NCBI GenBank assembly: GCA_015062805.1 | Contig: SUTQ01000003.1 | Coordinates: 1-64,000 of the forward strand | From: Methanosphaera stadtmanae | GTDB taxonomy: Archaea > Methanobacteriota > Methanobacteria > Methanobacteriales > Methanobacteriaceae | DNA: 64,000 nt | Direction: 5' to 3' | In this document: in pieces, positions 1-8,445 of the stretch | Position numbering within the stretch: the first letter of the stretch is position 1 | Layout of the letters: the number at the start of each line of letters is the position of its first letter | Position numbers and translations under genes: made by a program | The notes under the pieces: model-generated | The model's input: only the letters and a program-made list of their open reading frames with translations | The model's database searches: none | What the model was told of the DNA's origin: nothing

Positions 1-57
1 AGTGATACGCTTTTTGTAGCACATACTATGCTCAACAAACCAACCCAATCAACATAA
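1..57 (+). CDS. 3' end of an unidentified gene (partial)
   Basis: Frame 1 reads 18 codons ending LNKPTQST and then TAA at 55-57. The gene begins outside the window and cannot be identified. Support is indirect: the frame is open from the edge and a hairpin that looks like a terminator follows the stop directly. It converges with the minus-strand thiamine-binding protein gene. This could be chance. Confidence 0.4.
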   Translation, partial: SDTLFVAHTMLNKPTQST

Positions 58-63
58 ATAGAA

Positions 64-96
64 AATATTGCACAATATATTAATGAGACATTTTTC
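64..96 (+). terminator. Possible terminator after the partial first gene
   Basis: ATATTG (65-70) and CAATAT (73-78) form a short perfect inverted repeat with a two-base loop, followed by a T-rich stretch near 91-95. The stem is weak, so this is only suggestive. Confidence 0.3.
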
Positions 97-140
97 TAAT
101 TAAAAGAAATTAATTTTAAAAATTTAAAAAAAGAAGAGAA

Positions 141-446
141 TTATTTTAAGAGTTCTTGAACATCATCTACTTTTGCGTCCAAAGTTCTATTTTCTTTATC
201 ACGTCGATCATCTACTTTAATTATAGTATAAACTCTGTCTGTTCCAACTTCAAAAACTGCTTCTTGTGCTTTAGCTATTACATCATATAATTGTTTATAA
301 TTGTCAGCTTCAATTAAAGTAGACATTCCTGTTAATTGGTAATTTAATCCTGAATCCTTTACTACACGTACTGCTTTTGTTACATATTCTTTACATTCAG
401 TATTTTTAGTGCCTACAGGTACTATTGCAAAATCTGCTGTAATCAT
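141..446 (-). CDS. MTH1187/YkoF-type thiamine-binding protein
   Basis: About 101 residues starting MITADFAIVPVG. The N-terminal strand with AIVPVG, the central TGMSTLIEAD and the C-terminal TIIKVDDRRDK are typical of the small ferredoxin-like MTH1187 (DUF77) family, whose bacterial relative YkoF binds thiamine. The frame is open further upstream to 503, but the ATG at 446 is preferred: GAGGTGA lies just before it, and the family normally begins at MI-A-F. The start lies 11 bp past the stop of the upstream thiM gene and its Shine-Dalgarno sequence overlaps that stop, so the two are probably translated together. Role inferred: binding thiamine or a precursor in the cytoplasm, consistent with the thiM neighbour. 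Confidence 0.85.
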   Translation of the reverse strand: MITADFAIVPVGTKNTECKEYVTKAVRVVKDSGLNYQLTGMSTLIEADNYKQLYDVIAKAQEAVFEVGTDRVYTIIKVDDRRDKENRTLDAKVDDVQELLK

Positions 447-456
447 TTTATTCACC

Positions 457-1326
457 TCATATATTCTCATATAATTTTCCATATTTGATGATTTTTTTAT
501 CATTCATATTATATAGTTCATCTATTAAGTATGTTCTAAATGATCCTGAACCTTGTTTATTACGTAAGCATGTCTTATATGCTAATTCACCGGCAACTGC
601 CATAGATAAACTGCCTATAATTGCAGCATCCAATGGTTCAGCAATTGCTGAAAAAGCTCCGATAACACAACTTAACATACAGCCACTACCCGTTATTTTT
701 GACATTATTTCTTCACCATTATCAATATAGTAAATACTTTCTCCATTAGTTATTATATCTATTTTTCCAGAAACGGCTATTGTTGTATCTAATTTTTTAG
801 CTACTTGAGCAACTAATTCAGCATTATTTTCAACATTATCTATAGTGATGATATCACTTTCTGCCACGTCAACACCTTTAGCTACAGAGGTTTCATCCAA
901 AATACTATATAGATTAGCTATTGATTTTATTTCAGACATGTTTCCTCTAATAATATCAATATTTGAAAGATTTATGACTTCTTTTGTCATTTCATTTCTT
1001 AATTGTGAAACTCCTACTGCAACGGGATCTAAAACAAGAGGAGTCCCCGTATTTTTAGTTTCTATGGCGGCTTTTTTCATTGCTCCTATTTGGTTTTCCA
1101 ATAGATTTCCAAGGTTAATGATTGTTGCACCAGCCAAATTAACAAATTCGGCAATTTCTGGTTCTTCATTTGCCATTGCAGGTGAACCACCAATAGCCAG
1201 AACAGCATTTGCACAATCATTTATAGTAACATAATTTGTTATACAGTGAGTTAATGGACATTTATCCCTCAGTTTATCTATAATTGTACTAATTTCTTCC
1301 AATTTTTGATTACTTTCTTTTATCAT
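457..1326 (-). CDS. thiM: Hydroxyethylthiazole kinase (first copy)
   Basis: 289 residues, the usual length for ThiM, which phosphorylates 4-methyl-5-hydroxyethylthiazole in thiamine salvage. Visible family features are CPLTHCITNYVTINDCANA near the N-terminus, GGSPAMANEEPE, LDPVAVGVS, IIRGNMSEI and the C-terminal TGSGCMLSC, which holds the catalytic Cys and anion hole. The Shine-Dalgarno sequence (AAGAGAAAA) is weak. The downstream gene is the thiamine-binding protein, overlapping its signal with this stop. A second copy at 9077-9934 is clearly homologous but diverged throughout. The C-terminal tail MNDKKIIKYGKLYENI differs from the other copy. No TPP riboswitch is recognisable upstream. Confidence 0.95.
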   Translation of the reverse strand: MIKESNQKLEEISTIIDKLRDKCPLTHCITNYVTINDCANAVLAIGGSPAMANEEPEIAEFVNLAGATIINLGNLLENQIGAMKKAAIETKNTGTPLVLDPVAVGVSQLRNEMTKEVINLSNIDIIRGNMSEIKSIANLYSILDETSVAKGVDVAESDIITIDNVENNAELVAQVAKKLDTTIAVSGKIDIITNGESIYYIDNGEEIMSKITGSGCMLSCVIGAFSAIAEPLDAAIIGSLSMAVAGELAYKTCLRNKQGSGSFRTYLIDELYNMNDKKIIKYGKLYENI

Positions 1327-1470
1327 TTTATTTTTCTCTTAAAATTTGTTTAATAATAATATATTGAAATAAATTTTTATAATTTATTGAAATGTAAAAA
1401 AAATCTAGAATGATATTATATAATCTGAAAAAAAGATTAGAATTAATAAAAAAAGATTTAAATAAATTAC

Positions 1471-1908
1471 TTATTTTTTTAGGATTTTTTTATATATTTT
1501 TGTTAATCGTCCTTCAGTATTTGGCATTGCATCTGTTTCTTTAAGAAAACCATCTTCAATATTTTTGTGATATGCCTTTTCTGAATTTATACTACTTTTT
1601 TTATCATAGTAGTATTTAGCCATTATGAGAATTATTATCAGTAAAATATTCGCTATAACTATTCCCAAATAATTATTTATTTGATTCCATATTACTAATA
1701 ATACAACGATTAAAAGATATGATAATGCTCCTATTCCATATGTTGTTCCATGTGTCCATTTGCAATCTTGTTCAAATTTCCCAAAGAATTCATCTGGTTT
1801 TTCCATGTATATACCTTTTATTTCTCCGATTGCTTTTGGTAATATATATAAAGCATATATGAAAATTAAAAGAGTTATAAATCCATTTATCGTGTTAAAA
1901 GAATCCAC
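1471..1908 (-). CDS. Small three-helix membrane protein, unknown function
   Basis: About 145 residues from a GTG start (VDSFNTINGF), preferred because AGAGGT lies six bases before it; a TTG 15 bases upstream (1923) sits inside that Shine-Dalgarno sequence and is unlikely to be used. Three hydrophobic segments are visible: ITLLIFIYALYILPKAI near the N-terminus, GALSYLLIVVLLVIW in the middle and YLGIVIANILLIIILIMA after it, followed by a basic C-terminal tail rich in Lys. A conserved-looking loop EFFGKFEQDCKWTHGTTYG lies between the first and second helices. I do not recognise the family. The gene stands alone between thiM and the large adhesin-like gene. Confidence 0.6.
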   Translation of the reverse strand: MDSFNTINGFITLLIFIYALYILPKAIGEIKGIYMEKPDEFFGKFEQDCKWTHGTTYGIGALSYLLIVVLLVIWNQINNYLGIVIANILLIIILIMAKYYYDKKSSINSEKAYHKNIEDGFLKETDAMPNTEGRLTKIYKKILKK

Positions 1909-2025
1909 TTTTTTACCTCTCAATTTATAGTTAAATCTATGGTGGAAATGATAATTATATTTTTAGTCTTACCTTAACTTTTTAAATCTTAAAAAAAAAA
2001 AATAAAAAGAGAAAAAAAGATCATT

Positions 2026-3005
2026 TTAACTTTCTATCATCAAATTATTAATTGTGATTCTAGCAGCATTATATGCTTGTCTTTCTCCTGTGATTATTTC
2101 TACTGTCCTAATTGTATTGTTTTCTATATTAATACTGTCTATATCCAAAATTCCATCAGAAATTTGGAAATATTTATTTAGATTGTTTTCTTTATATGTT
2201 ACTCCATTTATTTTCACACAAACCTTATTTTCTCCAACTAGATTATATCCCAAATAATCTTTCAAAGATGCTTTAAGATGTAATAAATTGCCACTAACTT
2301 TAGCAGTGGTGACATTAATTGTCACATTTGATTTTTCTATATTGAAATATGTTGAATTTCTAACTGTTGGATAATAATTTGGATTTACATAGACTGCCGT
2401 TACGGTATAATTCCTTAAATTATTATCATTATCTACGGAAGCCATTATGTTTGTAGAATAATTATATTTTGCAGTTGAATTAACTACAGGAACATAAATA
2501 ATATTTCCTTTATCATCCCTAATTGATACATCATTAATTTTAAAGAATACTGATGCATTTTGATTTATGATATTCTCATTAAAAGAATTTTTAGTTATAT
2601 CTTCAATATTAACTATGAAAGTAATGTTTTCATGTTGTTTTGCAAGGTTATTTGATGTTGTTACTTGCAATTTAGCATCTCTTAATTTTATGCTGGCTAA
2701 TGCAATGTTTGATTTTGCACTTTCATACTTATATGATCCACTATATGATGCAGAAATGTTTTTTCCATTTCTTAAATATATGTCTGCCGGAATCGTGTAT
2801 TCCACAAGACCATTTATTACTGATAATTTACGTACTGCAGCAACATTTGTATCAAACCTATCATCCATTCTCAGACTTCTACCATTAAGTTTGAAAACTA
2901 AATTACCTCCATTGACATTATTTCCATATTCGTCTGTTACCCTTGCTTTTAGAGTAATGTTTTCTCCCACAACTGAAACTACATCTTCTACTACCAGATT
3001 AACTG
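2026..3005 (-). other. Shared C-terminal module of the two adhesin-like proteins (copy 1)
   Basis: This encodes residues about 1275-1599. It consists of three consecutive segments with landmarks NGGNLVFKLNGR, then YSGSYKYESAKSN with LRDAKLQVT, then a last segment from NVTINVTTAKV to the end with VKINGVT and ITGERQAY. The same landmarks in the same order close the protein at 58141-61254 (NGGTVVFKINGK, YSGSTNYLANSTK, LREAKLTLT, PVTITTTQLI, VKINGVT, VTGAKTAY). It is the only part the two proteins share, which points to a common surface-attachment or export role. Confidence 0.8.
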
Positions 3006-6000
3006 ATAACTTTGTAACATTTAGTGTTTTGCTTGAATTAGATGGCTCATAATTTGAGTCTTCAAATGTTACTTTAATATTATATGAACCTACTCTAGCA
3101 TTTTTTTCTGTGATATTAAACTGTCCGTTTTCATCACTATATGCTATATAATTTTTATTATTAACAGTAATATTTAGTTGCTTATCATTAATTGGGATAT
3201 TATTTATGTCAAATAATTGTCCTTTGATATTAATATCTTCTCCAGGAATTATTCTAGTGTTTTCATCCAGGAGTATTTTGGAAAACTGTTTATTTGCCGA
3301 AAATGTTGTATTGTACTCTGCTGAATAAATGTATTCTGTTTCAGGTACTTCTATGAAAATAGTATTCAATCCAGCTATAAAACTACCAATGGATTTCTTG
3401 AATATTCCTTCATTATCGGTGATTAAATTGTATGTTTCATCACCTATAATTATTAATAATTGAGTATTATTCAATGGTCGATTATATGAATCTGTAAGGT
3501 TACCTATAATTAATTGTTCAACAGAATACGTGGCATTTGTAATCTCTTTTAAACTAATTATTGGATTATCCTTTTTTATATGTATTGTAGTTAAATTTTG
3601 ATTGTAATAATCAAAGTATTCTGTTTGGTTAATTTCGATGCTTATTGGATAAGAACCGGGTGTCAATACATCACTTGTAACATTGAAAGTTCCGTTTTCA
3701 TTTATTTTAGCAACATAAGTTTCTTCTCCAATTTTTATAGTAATTTCAACGTTTTCTGTAGATATATTTTCTGGGTTGGATACTTCTCCTGTTATTGTCA
3801 CTGTTTTTTCTTTATCATCTACTGTTGTAGTGATGTTTTCCAAGTATAGTGTTGATCTTGTTGTGTTGAATTTTGATACGCTGTTTGATGAAATATAATG
3901 CAAGTCATCTCCTACATAGGAAATATTTACCGTGTATTCGGATACTTCTTGAGGTATGTATTCAAATGAAAATACACCGTTATTTGCTTTGATGAATTGG
4001 TTTAATTCTTCATCATTGATTTTTACTTTCAAATATGTTGTTAAATTTTCATCATTTTCATCTGTTATTGTTCCGGATATTGTTACTTTTGTGTTTACCC
4101 TGGTGTCATTTATTGGATGTATATTGATAGATGTTTGAAGTGCTGTAACGTTAAATAAACAAATCGTTTCTGATGGGTTATAAACCTCATTTTCTAGGAA
4201 TTCGATCAGAATAATGTTATTATTGCTAACTTCTTTAACTAAATAATCATATTGGAATGTTCCGTTTTCTAAGGATATTGTTTCAATTAGTTCATTGTTT
4301 ATTTTAATGGTAATGCTACCGTTTGCCGGAGAATTATCAAGTTTTTCTGTTACATTTCCTTTGATTGTAATTATGTTATTATATTTTATTGGAGTTTCCA
4401 ATAAATCAAGGCATGTGGTTGAATTATGTTTTATTACCTGAATTTCCGTTAGGTTATAATTACCATTGAATACATTACTTCCATTATAATTAACTCTGAT
4501 TGAAATATTTTCTGCAATAGTTTTTGGAGTGAAATTTGTAGCATATCTTCCTTGAGAATCTGTTTGAATTGATGTTAAATTAGTAGTGGTTGAATTATAT
4601 ATTTCTATAGATATATTTGCATGTGGAATAGGATTATTATGATTATCATTTAATATTCCTGAGATTATTATCGTATCGTTGACATATGTTGGATTTTTTA
4701 TTGGATTTAAATAGATTAATGTAGGATTTTTTTCTACACTTATTTCTAATTCATCTGTTGATGATGAATAAATGTTTTCTTTTCCATTATATTGTGTGAA
4801 TATGTAGTATACTCCTTCTTGTGCTGGTATGAAACTTATCGTTACTATTCCATTAGTTAATGGTAGATTTTGATTGTATTGCGGATTGAATTGTGAATCC
4901 CTAATACTCAACGAAACTGTTTCATTCAAGTTATTATTGTTTTCATCTTGTAATTTAACTGTGATTGTTATGTTATCTCCAACATTTGAATCGACTGATA
5001 TGATTTCTAGATTAGTTTTTAAAAGTTCATGTATTACTTCTGCATATTCAAATTTATCTGAGTAATATATTCCGTGATTTTCAGGGACAAATAATGTTTC
5101 AATGAATAATTTGGATTGACCTATGTAATCTTCATTGACATTTATACTTGCTATAAAATTTCCTTCAGGATTAATAGGAATTTGGGTTATTTCTTGACTA
5201 TTGATGAAAAGTTTCATATTACCAGAAGGTATTATGTTATTATCATGAGCATCTAAAACGCATCCTTGAATGTCAATTGTTTTATTGATTGTTACTGTTT
5301 CACTGGTGTTTAGAGTAATCTGAACGTTTCGTTTAGATAAATAATAACTAGATTCTTCGTATAGATATTCGTTATCATCAGTTTCTTCTATATAAAAGTA
5401 AACTGAAAAGAAATCATCATCAATTACTTCCTGGAAAATATAATCTGAAAAATTAATGTTTCCATTACTATCTGTTTTAATTGTTCCCAACATTTCATTG
5501 TCAGTTTGAATTATTATGGGAATATTGGATACGGGATTATTATTTTGATCTATTAATTGTGCATTTATTGAAACGTTATCTAAAACTAATGATTCATAAA
5601 CTTCTTCAAAATTTAAAGTAAATTGAGCTTTTTCAACATTAAATTCCAAATTTTTGTAAGATTCTAAAAAATATTCATTTTCTTCTATTAATAATGTTAA
5701 ATTATAGTTTAATGCTTTTTCAGGTGAGAAATTAAATGTAAAAACTCCTTTATTAATTACTACTGTATCATTAGAATAATAGATTTCTCCAGTTTCCTTA
5801 TCAATTATTTTAACTTTTAAAGTTCCAGTATATGGAACCTTATTTTCATCAATCACACTACCTCCTAATCTTTTTGGAGTTCTAACAGATAATGTACCGA
5901 TATCATCAATTGTAATTATACTTGAAATTTTTTCAATGTCAAAGTTTTTTTCGTTGAATGCATCGGTAAATTTTTCAGATGGAGATATAAATTCTACTTG

Positions 6001-6825
6001 AAGTTTTGCCATATCCTGTACCGGAAGATTTTCTAACTTATAACTTGTCGAATATTTTCCATCACTGTCTGTTGTTGCGGATGTAATCCGATTATTGTTG
6101 AGTGATATAAATATATTTGAATTTGGTATTGGAATGTTGTCTTTGTAGTACAATTTTCCAGTGATATTAATTGTTGAATTTATAGGTGAATTATCTATCT
6201 CATTCAATGTTAAGGATGTTTGATAAGCTTCTGAGTCAACGTATAATATCTGGCTGGATTGTGGGGAGTAATTTTCATTCCCCTCATACTCTGCATAGAT
6301 TGTTAATGATGAACCTGTTTTGTTTATGGTATATGTTTTTTGAATTTGTCCGGTATTATCTAGAATTATCTCTTCTGCAATAGGATTATCCAATAGATAT
6401 AAGTTAATTTTTCCGGTAATAGGTGTTTCATGCTCATCTTCTGTTAAAGAAATGTCTAATGTGTATTCTTCGTCAATGTGTGTAAATAGGTAGTTTTCTG
6501 TCGATATCTCATCTTCTTCATTGTTTAGAAATTTGATGGATAATGTTGTTTCAATTTTATCTTCACTTTTTCTGATGTTGTTAAATTTTTGTTTTTTGTT
6601 AATTTCCTGCTTTGTTACGTTATTCCTATTATTAACCGACTTTATAGTTTGTTCGTTGACTGCTTGTTGATTTTCTAAATGTGAATCTGCATTCTCTTGA
6701 TTAAGTGTTGAAGAATTATACATATCACATGTATTATTGTTATCCGATGCGTTAACTGCCGTCAAACTAACTAAAAGAAATACTAATGTTAATAATAAGA
6801 ACGTCTTGGTGATGTTCTGTTTCAT
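2026..6825 (-). CDS. Adhesin-like surface protein with tandem Ig-like domains
   Basis: 1599 residues, rich in Asn, Thr, Ser and Ile. It starts with a signal peptide (MKQNITKTFLLLTLVFLLVSLTAVNA, residues 1-26) preceded by AGAGGAA. The rest is about a dozen Ig-like modules of 90-110 residues built on the pattern I-x-G-x-L-x-D, (I/V)P(N/H)-x-x-I, and T-x-(D/N)-(S/E)-(D/Q)-G-x-(Y/F), as in bacterial Big-type domains. Residues from about 1275 to the end match, in order and spacing, the last 318 residues of the beta-helix adhesin at 58141-61254. There is no C-terminal membrane helix, so attachment must be by another route, possibly pseudomurein binding by the shared C-terminal region. Many N-x-S/T sites suggest N-glycosylation. 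An AGTAAT/ATTACT inverted repeat lies upstream. Confidence 0.9.
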   Translation of the reverse strand: MKQNITKTFLLLTLVFLLVSLTAVNASDNNNTCDMYNSSTLNQENADSHLENQQAVNEQTIKSVNNRNNVTKQEINKKQKFNNIRKSEDKIETTLSIKFLNNEEDEISTENYLFTHIDEEYTLDISLTEDEHETPITGKINLYLLDNPIAEEIILDNTGQIQKTYTINKTGSSLTIYAEYEGNENYSPQSSQILYVDSEAYQTSLTLNEIDNSPINSTINITGKLYYKDNIPIPNSNIFISLNNNRITSATTDSDGKYSTSYKLENLPVQDMAKLQVEFISPSEKFTDAFNEKNFDIEKISSIITIDDIGTLSVRTPKRLGGSVIDENKVPYTGTLKVKIIDKETGEIYYSNDTVVINKGVFTFNFSPEKALNYNLTLLIEENEYFLESYKNLEFNVEKAQFTLNFEEVYESLVLDNVSINAQLIDQNNNPVSNIPIIIQTDNEMLGTIKTDSNGNINFSDYIFQEVIDDDFFSVYFYIEETDDNEYLYEESSYYLSKRNVQITLNTSETVTINKTIDIQGCVLDAHDNNIIPSGNMKLFINSQEITQIPINPEGNFIASINVNEDYIGQSKLFIETLFVPENHGIYYSDKFEYAEVIHELLKTNLEIISVDSNVGDNITITVKLQDENNNNLNETVSLSIRDSQFNPQYNQNLPLTNGIVTISFIPAQEGVYYIFTQYNGKENIYSSSTDELEISVEKNPTLIYLNPIKNPTYVNDTIIISGILNDNHNNPIPHANISIEIYNSTTTNLTSIQTDSQGRYATNFTPKTIAENISIRVNYNGSNVFNGNYNLTEIQVIKHNSTTCLDLLETPIKYNNIITIKGNVTEKLDNSPANGSITIKINNELIETISLENGTFQYDYLVKEVSNNNIILIEFLENEVYNPSETICLFNVTALQTSINIHPINDTRVNTKVTISGTITDENDENLTTYLKVKINDEELNQFIKANNGVFSFEYIPQEVSEYTVNISYVGDDLHYISSNSVSKFNTTRSTLYLENITTTVDDKEKTVTITGEVSNPENISTENVEITIKIGEETYVAKINENGTFNVTSDVLTPGSYPISIEINQTEYFDYYNQNLTTIHIKKDNPIISLKEITNATYSVEQLIIGNLTDSYNRPLNNTQLLIIIGDETYNLITDNEGIFKKSIGSFIAGLNTIFIEVPETEYIYSAEYNTTFSANKQFSKILLDENTRIIPGEDINIKGQLFDINNIPINDKQLNITVNNKNYIAYSDENGQFNITEKNARVGSYNIKVTFEDSNYEPSNSSKTLNVTKLSVNLVVEDVVSVVGENITLKARVTDEYGNNVNGGNLVFKLNGRSLRMDDRFDTNVAAVRKLSVINGLVEYTIPADIYLRNGKNISASYSGSYKYESAKSNIALASIKLRDAKLQVTTSNNLAKQHENITFIVNIEDITKNSFNENIINQNASVFFKINDVSIRDDKGNIIYVPVVNSTAKYNYSTNIMASVDNDNNLRNYTVTAVYVNPNYYPTVRNSTYFNIEKSNVTINVTTAKVSGNLLHLKASLKDYLGYNLVGENKVCVKINGVTYKENNLNKYFQISDGILDIDSINIENNTIRTVEIITGERQAYNAARITINNLMIES

Positions 6826-7140
6826 AATATTCCTCTTGAATTATGTAATAAGAAATATAGTAATTTGTATTACTTTTCTTATCAATTATACTATTAAACA
6901 AAATACTATATAAAGTTATCAATAATTAAAATATGTATAATAAATTAAATATTAAATAGTATATTTTTTAAAAAAGATAATCAAATTTGATAAATTAATA
7001 AAACTAAATGTTAAGAATTTTTAAAACAGGACATAATTCATAGATTAAGAGAAATAACTTAAATTACTATCTAAAAATTTTTAATAGTAACTTAATTAAA
7101 AAATAATAATAGATAATATTGATTTTCGGGAGGTAAATAA
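6826..7140. promoter_or_regulatory. Divergent intergenic region between adhesin gene and barnase gene
   Basis: 315 bp, very AT-rich, with no gene seen on either strand. It must hold promoters for both flanking genes. The only distinct element is AGTAAT-TTGT-ATTACT at 6860-6875, 35 bp upstream of the adhesin start. I could not pick a convincing TATA box among the many AT runs. Confidence 0.5.
6860..6875. promoter_or_regulatory. Inverted repeat AGTAAT-N4-ATTACT
   Basis: A perfect 6-bp inverted repeat with a 4-base spacer, just upstream of the adhesin gene. The same core (AGTAAT-AC / GT-ATTACT) recurs in clusters before the metal ATPase gene (14654-14721) and before the small pilin-like genes (53085-53156). 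A regulator site is inferred. Confidence 0.35.
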
Positions 7141-7602
7141 TTGGATAAAAAAATAATATCTGCAATTGCTGTAATTTTAATAGCAATTCTTGGGTGTTTA
7201 TTTGGATCTGATGCTATTTCTGATTCAAATAGTTCAGATTTATCCACAAACAACATTACAAATGTTAGTGTTGTTGAAAGTGGTGAATATGTTAGTGCAT
7301 TTGAAGTTGCTGCTTATATCAAACAATTTCACAAGTTACCAAGCAATTATATAACTAAAAAAGAAGCACAAAGTTACGGTTGGCAAGGTGGTCCACTTAA
7401 AGAATACGCACCAGGTAAAAGTATTGGAGGAGATGTATTTACTAATAGACAAGGTATCTTACCTCATAGCAAAAAAAAATACATCGAATGTGACATTGAT
7501 GCAAACGGAACAAGTAGAGGACCTAAAAGAATAGTATATTCTACAGAAAACTATAGAGTATATTATACTGAAGACCATTATAACACATTTACCGAAATCT
7601 AA
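7141..7602 (+). CDS. Secreted or membrane-anchored barnase-type ribonuclease
   Basis: 153 residues from a TTG start with GGGAGG seven bases upstream. Residues 1-25 are a signal sequence (IISAIAVILIAILGCLFG); ILGC at 16-19 could be a lipobox, otherwise it is a cleaved or anchoring signal. Residues 50-153 match Bacillus barnase closely: HKLPSNYITKKEAQ, APGKSIGGDVFTNR-G-LP, and YTEDHYNTFTEI at the end. All known active-site residues are present: Lys73 (barnase Lys27), Glu116 (Glu73), Arg126 (Arg83), Arg130 (Arg87) and His146 (His102). It should therefore be an active guanyl-preferring RNase acting outside the membrane. The barstar gene follows after 12 bp. The pair is typical of Firmicutes, so transfer from a gut bacterium is the simple explanation. 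Confidence 0.93.
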   Translation: MDKKIISAIAVILIAILGCLFGSDAISDSNSSDLSTNNITNVSVVESGEYVSAFEVAAYIKQFHKLPSNYITKKEAQSYGWQGGPLKEYAPGKSIGGDVFTNRQGILPHSKKKYIECDIDANGTSRGPKRIVYSTENYRVYYTEDHYNTFTEI

Positions 7603-7614
7603 GGAAGTGTTAAT

Positions 7615-7860
7615 TTGAAATACATTAAATTAGATGGAAAAAAAATCAAAAAAGAGTCTCATGATTATTTAATTAAAAAACTGGATTTACCCGATTATTA
7701 CGGAAGAAATCTTGATGCACTTTACGATTGTTTAACGGATATTGGTGTTGAAACACAAATAGAATTAATCAATAGTGAATATGTTTCAATGGATTTAATT
7801 GACACTTTCTTTGATGCTGCATTAGAAAGTGATTTCCTATTTTTTGTATGTGATGAATAA
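7615..7860 (+). CDS. Barstar-type ribonuclease inhibitor
   Basis: 81 residues from a TTG start preceded by GGAAGTG; no signal peptide, so cytoplasmic. The match to barstar is clear: an N-terminal strand MKYIKLDGKKI, then LDLPDYYGRNLDALYDCLTD, corresponding to the barnase-binding helix and loop of barstar (LPEYYGENLDALWDCLTG). Tyr28, Tyr29, Asn32 and Asp38 match barstar Tyr29, Tyr30, Asn33 and Asp39; Trp38 of barstar is Tyr37 here. The second contact residue, barstar Glu76, is not clearly conserved. The length is a little short of the 90 residues of barstar. It lies 12 bp behind the RNase gene and presumably protects the cell from RNase that fails to be exported. Confidence 0.92.
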   Translation: MKYIKLDGKKIKKESHDYLIKKLDLPDYYGRNLDALYDCLTDIGVETQIELINSEYVSMDLIDTFFDAALESDFLFFVCDE

Positions 7861-7997
7861 ACATCATATTTTTTTAAAATTTTTTATCAATTGAAGAATT
7901 AAAAATCTTAAAAAAAATATATTCCTTTTATTAGATATAATAATTTCATTATATTTGAAAAAAAATTGAATTAAATTAAAAAAAATGACAATAGTAT

Positions 7998-8031
7998 TAT
8001 ATTAATAAAACTATAAAATATATTAATAAAA
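7998..8031. promoter_or_regulatory. 13-bp direct repeat upstream of the ArsR-type gene
   Basis: TATATTAATAAAA occurs exactly at 7998-8010 and 8019-8031. The copies start 21 bp apart, two helical turns, and the second ends 16 bp before the ATG at 8048. One copy may serve as the TATA box; together they could be an operator for the regulator's own product. Confidence 0.4.
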
Positions 8032-8047
8032 AAAATAGGTAATTAGA

Positions 8048-8314
8048 ATGAAAATTGAGGAAATATCTAAAATTTCAAAAGCTTTAAGTGAACCAAAAAG
8101 AGTTGAAATTACACTTTTAACTTCTAAAAAGAAAATGTGTGCAAACAATATTCTGGAAAAATTTGATATTACACAACCAACTTTATCCCATCACATGAAA
8201 CAATTAACTGATTGTAAATTGATGAACGTTAAAAGAGATGGAAAAATGTGTTATTATTCAATAAATCAAAATACATTAAATGAATATATAGAATTTCTTG
8301 AAAAAATGAAATAA
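8048..8314 (+). CDS. ArsR-family winged-helix regulator
   Basis: 88 residues, compact for the family. It opens with ISKALSEPKRVEITLLTS, the usual first helices of ArsR proteins, followed by the recognition region FDITQPTLSHHMKQL and the wing VKRDGKMCYYSIN. The classical ELCVCDL metal site of ArsR/SmtB is absent; the corresponding segment is KKKMCANNILEKF with one Cys, and a second Cys lies in DCKLM and a third in KMCYY. Metal, redox or no ligand are all possible. It stands alone with a perfect 13-bp direct repeat upstream, suggesting autoregulation. Its targets are not evident; the barnase genes are on the same strand upstream but 187 bp away. Confidence 0.85.
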   Translation: MKIEEISKISKALSEPKRVEITLLTSKKKMCANNILEKFDITQPTLSHHMKQLTDCKLMNVKRDGKMCYYSINQNTLNEYIEFLEKMK

Positions 8315-8445
8315 GAAATTAAATTATATATTCCCTTATTAAAAACTCTGATTTTTCTATATAAAAAAAACTAACTATCCAAACTAAATTATATCTAATT
8401 TTTAATTTCAATATTTCAAATTCAATAAAAACCATACACTGTTTA

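Noticed and set aside
446-503. Upstream extension of the thiamine-binding protein
   Set aside because: It would overlap thiM by 47 bp and add residues unlike the family; the ATG at 446 has a good Shine-Dalgarno sequence.
2026-6825. Pseudomurein-binding repeats
   Set aside because: I looked for the usual pseudomurein-binding pattern in the C-terminal region and could not identify it with confidence, so it is not annotated as such.
7141-7860. Polymorphic or contact-dependent toxin system
   Set aside because: The RNase is a stand-alone small protein with its own signal sequence; there is no large delivery domain and no array of immunity genes.
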